From NCBI GenBank assembly GCA_024640925.1, contig JAHEEB010000048.1, positions 1-11,723 on the forward strand: 11,723 nucleotides of DNA, in the 5' to 3' direction. Position 1 is the first letter of the stretch. The number at the start of each line of letters is the position of its first letter. The position numbers and the translations under genes are program-made. Below, piece after piece: positions 6,560 through 11,723 of this stretch. The notes beneath the pieces were generated by a model. The model was given only the letters and a program-made list of their open reading frames with translations. It did not search any database and was not told where the DNA came from. The stretch is from Bacteroidota bacterium. GTDB lineage: Bacteria > Bacteroidota > Bacteroidia > Bacteroidales > UBA10428.

Positions 6560-8215
6560 TCAATAAAAACCGAAATTCATCCCAAACGACCATGTTAATG
6601 TATTGCCCTGGTAATAATCGGAATTGTAACGCTCATAATTTCCTGAAACATTCTGTTTTTCAACATTGACAAATACAAAAAAATCATTAAGAACCTGATA
6701 TTGGGCCAGCAATCCAAGTTGAGATTGTTCCCATTCGACATGATTGACAAATGGTTTTCCTGAAATATCTTCGATACGTGAATATGCGTAATCAGGTCCC
6801 TTTTGTGCCAGGGAATACCATGTTTTAATATTAAGTTGTCTTAAGGGCTTGTATGTAAGTTCACAATAAATTTCCTGTGCATTGTCGTTTAGATAATGAC
6901 CTATGTTGTACCAGTTTGAAGCATACAGAATAGTTCGATCGTTCTTGTATACAAGCGGGTTGTTGTGGACATATTCCAGTGTGATGCTCAAATTTGGGAG
7001 AATATTTGAATAACAAATACCTCCTAACATGCTCCAGTGATTAATGTTTTCAGTTTTGCTTAATACTGTCGAAAACGACATTACATCGATAAACATTGAG
7101 TAATACATATGTGTGTTTTTAATAAGCCTGCTGCTTATATCAAAAAACATCTGTGAGTTTTGGCCTGCTTTATTTGTGTTCCCATTGTATGTATGATCGA
7201 CCGATTTATAAAAGAATACAGGAATAAAATAGGCCGGGTTCAGGTACTGGTCTGAATAAACCACCGAATTACCAACCGAAATATTGAGTTGTTTCCAGGG
7301 TATAAAGGTAAACATATTGGCAGCAATGAATTTATTATGAAAAACATCGCGCTGAACGCCATTGTAACTATATGATCGGGAGCTGTCGACAATTTCAGAC
7401 ACAAGCCATCCGTGTACATAGTTGAATTCGAACCATTCTGCAGGTTTTAAATGCCAGCGTAGTTGCGCAAACGATGGAGATTTTGATGAAATAATGTTAG
7501 GATACCTGTACGAATTACCCCATTCAAGATGATCCTTAATCAGGGCGATTTCTCCCCATTTCCAACCCCAGGTTATTCCCCCACGCATTTCGCTGTAATC
7601 TCCCCCACGGTATTTTCCTCCATTTCTTATAGTAATCATACCCGTGTCGGCCAGCCGGATTTTTTCTGTATTATCCCTCAGGCTGGCATAAACTCCCAGG
7701 TGTTTCCCTGCATAAGCAAACGCTTCGGCACCATAATATCTGTGATAATTAACCCCATTTTCATTGCTCCATATCTGGCCCCCTAAAATACCATTAAGAG
7801 TGAAAGTGAAGAGCGAATCGTTATAATAAAAGACATCAAAACGTTTGTTTTCAAACTTTCCGGGCAAAAGCTCTTTATTAAAATCCCTGAGGTAGAAGTT
7901 CAGTTCAGATATCTGTCTCCTGTTCAGTTGTCCTTCGACTGTTTTAATTTCCATCAGTTTTTCGGCAACAAACCGGCGTGTATATGGTTTTACTACCGAA
8001 TTGATCCGGATTATTTTTTCGTTGGCCATTTCGTCAAGAAAGGAATAAATGGCTTTATTGGCTACATCGACATAAACAGTTTGAGTAAAACCCGCTGTGG
8101 TGAATAAAATAAAGTATAACAGCAAGCATAATTTTAAAATTGTGTTCCAATTTGCTGATTTGTGGAAACAAGCACCAGGGCGTTGGGTGAGGCAGAATTT
8201 TACTAACTTATTCAT
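6560..8215 (-). CDS. Outer-membrane beta-barrel, probably Wzi-like capsule assembly family
   Basis: A 551-residue protein. The hydrophobic signal segment at about 26-41 (ILKLCLLLYFILF) is preceded by an unusually long 25-residue polar region; cleavage is likely near 42-45 (AGFTQ). No in-frame Met occurs closer to the signal core, so the ATG at 8213-8215 is kept, although a non-ATG start further in is possible. The mature part is a run of alternating aromatic/polar strands (for example LRWHLKPAEWFEFNYVHGWL, MYYSMFIDVMSF) and ends GMNFGFY with a terminal aromatic residue, as outer-membrane barrels do. The SKSPSFAQLRWHLKP stretch and the HLEWGN motif recall Bacteroidota proteins annotated as capsule assembly Wzi family. 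Wzi-like proteins help attach or export surface polysaccharide. An uncharacterised outer-membrane porin is the alternative. It is transcribed away from the glycosyltransferase and convergent with the CotH-like gene. Confidence 0.6.
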   Translation of the reverse strand: MNKLVKFCLTQRPGACFHKSANWNTILKLCLLLYFILFTTAGFTQTVYVDVANKAIYSFLDEMANEKIIRINSVVKPYTRRFVAEKLMEIKTVEGQLNRRQISELNFYLRDFNKELLPGKFENKRFDVFYYNDSLFTFTLNGILGGQIWSNENGVNYHRYYGAEAFAYAGKHLGVYASLRDNTEKIRLADTGMITIRNGGKYRGGDYSEMRGGITWGWKWGEIALIKDHLEWGNSYRYPNIISSKSPSFAQLRWHLKPAEWFEFNYVHGWLVSEIVDSSRSYSYNGVQRDVFHNKFIAANMFTFIPWKQLNISVGNSVVYSDQYLNPAYFIPVFFYKSVDHTYNGNTNKAGQNSQMFFDISSRLIKNTHMYYSMFIDVMSFSTVLSKTENINHWSMLGGICYSNILPNLSITLEYVHNNPLVYKNDRTILYASNWYNIGHYLNDNAQEIYCELTYKPLRQLNIKTWYSLAQKGPDYAYSRIEDISGKPFVNHVEWEQSQLGLLAQYQVLNDFFVFVNVEKQNVSGNYERYNSDYYQGNTLTWSFGMNFGFY

Positions 8216-8243
8216 AGTTGAGGATTAGGGTTATAAAATTAAG

Positions 8244-8277
8244 CCAAATTCTATGATATCTTAAACCGAAATTTCAA
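8244..8277 (-). promoter_or_regulatory. Weak candidate promoter for the Wzi-like gene
   Basis: On the minus strand TTG (8277-8275) is followed 21 bases later by TAGAATTTG (8253-8245), one base longer than the TAnnTTTG consensus. It would start transcription about 20 bases before the ATG. The imperfect -7 box makes this tentative. Confidence 0.25.
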
Positions 8278-8435
8278 TACATCATAAAAATAGAACCAAA
8301 TAGCTACTTTACCGTCATTGCTAGGCAGAGGATATGCTGATTGGATGTAAAATGGACCATGAAGAAAGTATCTCTGATGAAAATGGATTACTGACAAAAC
8401 AATCTTTCGATGCACGCATTAGCGAATGCGTCAAC

Positions 8436-8521
8436 GATTAATCCACAAATAAGAATTTGTAAACCAGTAATTTTCTAAATCGGGACAATTGAATTTTTCA
8501 TGTTTTAATTATGGATTAATC
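8436..8521. repeat. Two GATTAATC palindromes, possible operator pair
   Basis: The 8-base palindrome GATTAATC occurs at 8436-8443 and 8514-8521, 78 bases apart; with the flanking bases the two copies form a 9-base inverted pair. The second copy ends 40 bases upstream of the -7 box of the glycosyltransferase. AT-rich palindromes can arise by chance, so a regulatory role is only suggested. Confidence 0.3.
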
Positions 8522-8561
8522 AAGGTTAAAAATTGAAATAGTTAAAAAGAATGTAAATGAT

Positions 8562-8569
8562 TATGTTTG
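8562..8569 (+). promoter_or_regulatory. Candidate -7 box (TATGTTTG) for the glycosyltransferase operon
   Basis: TATGTTTG matches TAnnTTTG exactly. The expected -33 position lacks a clear TTG; the nearest, at 8533-8535, is about six bases too far. Transcription from here would start near 8574-8576, downstream of the alternative TTG codon at 8567 and 33-35 bases before the ATG at 8609. This supports 8609 as the real start. Confidence 0.45.
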
Positions 8570-8608
8570 CAACATATAAAGTGTATCTTTAATATACAAC
8601 AACCAGGA

Positions 8609-9562
8609 ATGAAAATCAGCGGCTTCTCAATGGTTAAAAACGGGGGTAAACTATATTATCCCGTTAAAGAATCAATTCTATCAGCACTTCCACTTGTCGA
8701 CGAATTTGTTATTGCTCTTGGCGACTGTGATTCCGACGACGATACCCGTAAACAGATAGAAAGTATTGGAAACAGCAAAATTAAAATAATTGATACAATT
8801 TGGGATGTACAAAAATTTACACGTGGAACTGAACATGCCCATCAAACAGACATAGCAAAAGCTCAATGTACAGGCGATTGGCTATTCTATCTTCAGGCCG
8901 ATGAGGTTATTCATGAAAAGTTCCTTCCTGTTATTGAAGCAAGGTGCCGCCAGTTATTAAATGATAAAGAAGTAGAAGGATTATTGTTTAAGTATATCCA
9001 TTTCTGGGGCGATTATGCTCATTATCAATATGCCCATAAATGGTATAAACACGAAATTCGTATCGTTCGAAATAGGCCAGATATACATTCATGGGAATCG
9101 GCACAATCATTCCGGCGTATTCCCAATTTCGATGGTGTCAGTTATCGAGGTGATAAAGAAAACACCTTTAAACTAAAAGTAGCAAATGTCGATGCCAGTA
9201 TTTATCATTATGGCTGGGTGAGACCGCCACGGTTCATGGAAGAAAAAACTAAAGCCCTGGATACGAGCCACAAAGGGAAAGATAAAGCTGAAGAAATTGC
9301 AAAGAGTCGTTCGAACAGGATTGACTACGGCCCTTTGGGAAGGGTGAAAATTTTTAAAGATACTCACCCAAAAGTGATGGAAACAAAAATCAAACAGTTT
9401 AACTGGGCTGATGAGCTCAATTATTCGAAGAAATATCAGCCTGGTGAGAACAGGTTCCGTCACGACAAACTAAAATATAAAATCGTTACTTTTCTTGAGA
9501 ATAAAATCTTTCATCGTGGACTATTTACATTTAAAAATTATGTCCTTCTGAAAAGAAAATAA
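8609..9562 (+). CDS. Family 2-like glycosyltransferase
   Basis: A 317-residue cytoplasmic protein expected to transfer a sugar from a nucleotide-sugar donor. The start MKISGFSMVKNG matches the usual beginning of a Bacteroidota GT2-like family (MKxSGFTIVRN). The frame is open upstream to a TTG at 8567, but those 14 codons overlap the promoter box and do not look like the family. The first half is a GT-A-type fold: a DEFVIALGDCDSDDDT segment (31-46) and a QADEVIHE motif (96-103), whose D98/E99 occupy the place of the nucleotide-sugar/metal-binding acidic pair. A YHYGWVRPP motif lies in the C-terminal half, and the C-terminus is basic (KNYVLLKRK). No transmembrane segment is visible. It is the first gene of a probable operon with the TonB-like gene and diverges from the Wzi-like gene, which suggests a role in cell-surface glycan. 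The acceptor is unknown. Confidence 0.8.
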   Translation: MKISGFSMVKNGGKLYYPVKESILSALPLVDEFVIALGDCDSDDDTRKQIESIGNSKIKIIDTIWDVQKFTRGTEHAHQTDIAKAQCTGDWLFYLQADEVIHEKFLPVIEARCRQLLNDKEVEGLLFKYIHFWGDYAHYQYAHKWYKHEIRIVRNRPDIHSWESAQSFRRIPNFDGVSYRGDKENTFKLKVANVDASIYHYGWVRPPRFMEEKTKALDTSHKGKDKAEEIAKSRSNRIDYGPLGRVKIFKDTHPKVMETKIKQFNWADELNYSKKYQPGENRFRHDKLKYKIVTFLENKIFHRGLFTFKNYVLLKRK

Positions 9563-9566
9563 AGTC

Positions 9567-10277
9567 ATGGTAAGGACTTTTACCATAATCGTTCTTATTG
9601 TTGTCCAAACTATAAGTTTAAAATCACAAAGTGGTTTTACCGGAATTGAAAAGCTATATAATAAAGCAGAATACCTTGATGGGAAAGATAAAATCTTTGA
9701 ATTACTCTATCAAAACATTCAATTCCCGACTGAAATAATTACCGAGCCAGTTGTTACTGTTATGGTCGGAGTTATAGAAATATCGCCGAAAGGAGAGATT
9801 ACCCGTATATTTTCGCTGAATGATTGTGACCCACCTTTTATTAGCGAGTTTCGGCGGAGAGTTTCAAGAATAGATAATAAATGGAAATCAAATGGTACCG
9901 ATACAACCTATTTTATTGTTCCCATCGAATTCAGAAATGTGCCCGAAGAGTTGTACCAAACGGAATATCTTAATAAACCTGACTTTATAAACGACCCAAT
10001 TGTTTGTATGCTTGATATGCCTGCATATGGCTTCTTAAACGATACAGTATACCTGAGATCATATGAAGAATCATTGTTTCAGCATAAATATTACCGGTCA
10101 ATGATGGATTTAAACCTTCTGATTAACCGTCAACCTTTCAATGTTGATTTATATATAAAAAAAATACGGTTGCTAACCTATTCCGGTAATTCAGAAAGTG
10201 CTCGAATCGAAGAGATTAAAGCCAGACTATTGTTTAATCAGCTAGATAAATCGAGAACTACTATTGATGAAGAATAG
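9567..10277 (+). CDS. Exported protein with TonB C-terminal-like domain
   Basis: A 236-residue protein. A hydrophobic N-terminal segment (4-17, FTIIVLIVVQTISL) followed by KSQS looks like a cleavable signal peptide, placing the protein in the periplasm. Residues about 41-123 resemble the TonB C-terminal fold: IQFPTEI, a strand VTVMVGVIEISPKGEITRI, DPPF, a helix SEFRRRVSRIDNKW and a closing strand YFIVPIEFR. This is the pattern of Bacteroidota energy-transducer/TonB-box-like proteins, but the long proline-rich periplasmic spanner of true TonB is absent. The C-terminal part (about 124-236), with LLINRQPFNVDLYIKKIRLL, is helical and not recognised; it might be a TPR-like remnant. The ATG lies four bases after the glycosyltransferase stop, so the two are almost certainly co-transcribed. 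Whether it transduces energy is doubtful; a scaffold or partner role is equally possible. Confidence 0.65.
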   Translation: MVRTFTIIVLIVVQTISLKSQSGFTGIEKLYNKAEYLDGKDKIFELLYQNIQFPTEIITEPVVTVMVGVIEISPKGEITRIFSLNDCDPPFISEFRRRVSRIDNKWKSNGTDTTYFIVPIEFRNVPEELYQTEYLNKPDFINDPIVCMLDMPAYGFLNDTVYLRSYEESLFQHKYYRSMMDLNLLINRQPFNVDLYIKKIRLLTYSGNSESARIEEIKARLLFNQLDKSRTTIDEE

Positions 10278-10449
10278 AAAAATAGTTCTGTTAAGCATGT
10301 ATGATTTGACGATTGGTAAACCGTCTCAAACAGTGAAGAATTAAAGTTTTTCTTATTTCCTGTAATTTGCATAGAAGAGTTGTATCTGATTTTTTACACA
10401 ATAATTGAGGAAAACATTTCGATTACTATATAAGAATTTTATTTTTTTT

Positions 10450-10458
10450 TATACTTTG
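10450..10458 (+). promoter_or_regulatory. Weak candidate -7 box for the DUF4190-like gene
   Basis: TATACTTTG resembles TAnnTTTG with one extra base and directly follows a run of nine T (10442-10450). It lies 27 bases before the ATG at 10486, a distance similar to the promoter box of gltX. There is no clear -33 TTG, so this is tentative. Confidence 0.3.
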
Positions 10459-10485
10459 GATAACTGAATTAATAAGCCTTAGAAT

Positions 10486-11196
10486 ATGAAAAATAATATC
10501 ATTCATTTGGAAATTGTTGTTATTGCCCTGATTACAGCAATGCTGGCATCCTGTTCAGGAATGCACCAGGTGTCATGCCCCGATTTTAGTAAGAACCGTA
10601 ACTATTCCTCAGATAACAGATCTCATCACCGTGCTTTAAAGAATAAAAAAGAGAAGAATGATTTTGCTGATATTAGTTTCTTTAAAAAGCATGAGGAAAA
10701 AGAAAAGGAAGTTGTTGACAACCAAAAAGAAAGAAAGCTTGACAAAAAGGGGGAGCAGATAGACGCAAAAAGCTATTCAGAAAACAAAAAAACTATACAA
10801 AGCCACCCGGTTGCCGAAAATTATTCTGAAGTGGTCCTTGCGTCGAATGATGAGGATGTTTCCAAAGAAATTGTTCTTAATCAGATTGTTTCCGACGAAA
10901 TTCAGGCCAACCAGGGTTCTGTAACTAGAGAAACTAAAATCGATAACAGGAATAATAGTACTGATAATAAAGTTTCCCGCGTCAGCAGTGGCGGAGGTGG
11001 TGATGGATTTGGATTTAGTATCGCCTCGCTGGTATTGGGGATTGTGGCTTTTATGGGTGGCCCTGCAGGTCTTATCTGTGGAGTACTAGCTATTGTTTTT
11101 GGTGCTATAGCACTTAAAAGATCATTTAGAGGAAGAGGCCTTGCTATTGCTGGTTTAGTGCTAGGAATTGTTGCCTGTATATTGATTCTTTTATAA
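10486..11196 (+). CDS. Predicted lipoprotein with C-terminal DUF4190-like membrane hairpin
   Basis: A 236-residue protein in three parts. Residues 1-23 form a lipoprotein signal with lipobox LASC; C23 would be the lipidated cysteine. Residues 24-165 are a hydrophilic, lysine/glutamate-rich linker (KNKKEKND, HEEKEKEVVD, KKGEQID) that is probably disordered. After a glycine-rich GGGGDGFG (169-176) come two hydrophobic segments, about 178-210 and 217-236, joined by KRSFRGRG and rich in LVLGIV repeats (SLVLGIV, GLVLGIV). This fits the DUF4190 two-helix family. Bacteroidota have many small proteins with this lipobox-plus-DUF4190 layout and no known function. The reading frame ends directly after the second hydrophobic segment (ILILL). 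The gene appears monocistronic: 208 AT-rich bases precede it and a repeat-rich spacer follows. Having both a lipid anchor and a membrane hairpin is topologically odd. Confidence 0.75.
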   Translation: MKNNIIHLEIVVIALITAMLASCSGMHQVSCPDFSKNRNYSSDNRSHHRALKNKKEKNDFADISFFKKHEEKEKEVVDNQKERKLDKKGEQIDAKSYSENKKTIQSHPVAENYSEVVLASNDEDVSKEIVLNQIVSDEIQANQGSVTRETKIDNRNNSTDNKVSRVSSGGGGDGFGFSIASLVLGIVAFMGGPAGLICGVLAIVFGAIALKRSFRGRGLAIAGLVLGIVACILILL

Positions 11197-11231
11197 AGGA
11201 GGGGTGAATCTCTACTAAAAGGGATTTTTAT

Positions 11232-11302
11232 TGTTTTTTGTTGAATCCTTTCTTACCAGAGACTTTCTTTGCTATTGGATACCGAATAACATGCTTCCCA
11301 AC
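11232..11302. repeat. Modular dispersed repeat, copy 2 (first part)
   Basis: 11232-11256 is identical over 25 bases to 6239-6263. 11284-11302 (GAATAACATGCTTCCCAAC) matches 6275-6293 at 15 of 19 positions, with 27 intervening bases here against 11 in copy 1. Same orientation as copy 1. Confidence 0.7.
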
Positions 11303-11316
11303 GGTCTAAGATAGAT

Positions 11317-11397
11317 TTGCTTTGTGGATCTTCGTGGATTGGTGCCTTTGTGGCTTTCTTTTGCCACCAAGACCCAAAGACTTCAAGATACACTAAG
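11317..11397. repeat. CCACGAAG-type dispersed inverted repeat, copy 2
   Basis: A left arm rich in CTTTGTGG/CTTCGTGG (11317-11354) faces a right arm GCCACCAAGACCCAAAGACT and onward to 11397. The innermost arms CTTTGTGGC (11346-11354) and GCCACCAAG (11363-11371) pair at 8 of 9 positions across an 8-base loop. It has the same sequence style as 6134-6211 but the arms are in the opposite order. Confidence 0.6.
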
Positions 11398-11440
11398 ATG
11401 GTCTTCTTTTGAATCTTGTTGCTTTCTGGTTAAAACTGAA

Positions 11441-11480
11441 CTCACCCTGGCTGGGTCCTCTGGCCTACCAGTGTTGTTGA
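11441..11480. repeat. Modular dispersed repeat, copy 2 (CTGGCTG module)
   Basis: Identical to 6288-6327 at 31 of 40 positions without gaps, beginning CTCACCCTGGCTG and ending GTGTTGTTGA. In copy 1 this module directly follows the 25-mer module; here about 185 bases, including a CCACGAAG-type repeat, separate them. Confidence 0.65.
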
Positions 11481-11560
11481 CTGTCTCTTCGACAATTCTA
11501 AATAACCCAAAAGGTGAAATTGGTAAAAATGTTGATTTTCGTTGTATACAAAGCTTTTAG

Positions 11561-11568
11561 TATCTTTG
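11561..11568 (+). promoter_or_regulatory. Candidate -7 box (TATCTTTG) for gltX
   Basis: TATCTTTG matches TAnnTTTG exactly and lies 23 bases before the ATG. A TTG at 11542-11544 is 16 bases upstream, a little closer than the usual -33 spacing of about 20. The start site would fall near 11573, giving a leader of about 20 bases. Confidence 0.5.
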
Positions 11569-11585
11569 CAAAAAATATGATTTAA

Positions 11586-11723
<138 letters not shown>

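Larger units (their letters stand above)
8216..8608. other. Divergent spacer between the Wzi-like and glycosyltransferase genes
   Basis: This 393-base AT-rich spacer shows no gene. It contains a small hairpin ACGCATT-AGCG-AATGCGT (8414-8431), a second weak hairpin ACAAAT/ATTTGT (8445-8460), two copies of the palindrome GATTAATC (8436-8443 and 8514-8521) and promoter candidates for both flanking genes. 8281-8400 shows nothing recognisable. Confidence 0.55.

Noticed and set aside
8567..8608. N-terminal extension of the glycosyltransferase from a TTG codon
   Set aside because: These 14 codons overlap the -7 box, and the family normally begins at the MKISGF residues encoded from 8609.
10278..10485. 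Terminator hairpin after the TonB-like gene (GACG...CGTC near 10308-10325)
   Set aside because: The stem is only four to six pairs, has a mismatch and lacks a directly following T-run.
6239..11256. Composite transposon bounded by the 25-base direct repeats
   Set aside because: No transposase or integrase lies between them, the repeats lack terminal inverted structure, and the enclosed genes look like ordinary envelope genes with the same base composition as their surroundings.
11324..11560. 78-codon forward frame in the gltX upstream spacer
   Set aside because: It is composed of CCACGAAG-type and CTGGCTG repeat modules; the translation has no protein-like features.

Overview
The window looks like chromosomal DNA of a Bacteroidota bacterium, most likely a Bacteroidales/Marinilabiliales-type environmental or gut relative. 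Evidence: AT-rich DNA; a one-polypeptide hybrid two-component system (propeller sensor, histidine kinase, receiver and AraC domains); a secreted protein ending in a type IX secretion (T9SS) sorting domain; TAnnTTTG-type -7 promoter boxes; little Shine-Dalgarno signal before start codons; and intergenic repeats of the CCACGAAGACxCxAAG type, which I associate with this phylum.

Layout. 1-3396 (+): hybrid two-component regulator, 5' end cut by the window edge. 3397-3935: long spacer with a terminator-like element, a set of interleaved inverted repeats, and a putative promoter overlapped by a direct repeat. 3936-6104 (+): secreted CotH-kinase-like protein with a T9SS tail. 6105-6559: convergent spacer full of dispersed repeats and ending in a strong hairpin. 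6560-8215 (-): outer-membrane beta-barrel, probably Wzi-like. 8216-8608: divergent spacer with small palindromes and a promoter box that helps fix the start of the next gene. 8609-9562 (+): family 2-like glycosyltransferase. 9567-10277 (+): exported protein with a TonB C-terminal-like domain, four bases behind the glycosyltransferase. 10486-11196 (+): predicted lipoprotein with a charged linker and a C-terminal DUF4190-like membrane hairpin. 11197-11591: second repeat-rich spacer and promoter. 11592-11723 (+): start of gltX (glutamyl-tRNA synthetase), cut by the window edge.

How the genes fit together. Apart from gltX, most products are envelope or surface proteins: a transmembrane sensor-regulator, a secreted putative kinase, an outer-membrane barrel, a sugar transferase, a periplasmic TonB-like protein and a lipoprotein. 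Only the glycosyltransferase/TonB-like pair is clearly an operon. The Wzi-like barrel and the glycosyltransferase are divergent neighbours and could both serve surface polysaccharide, but that is inference. No SusC/SusD pair or glycoside hydrolase lies next to the regulator in this window, so its target is not visible.

I do not see a clear undescribed multi-gene system. The best leads are non-coding: the interleaved inverted repeats and direct repeat upstream of the CotH-like gene, and a modular dispersed repeat occurring in two differently ordered copies (about 6108-6400 and 11232-11480).
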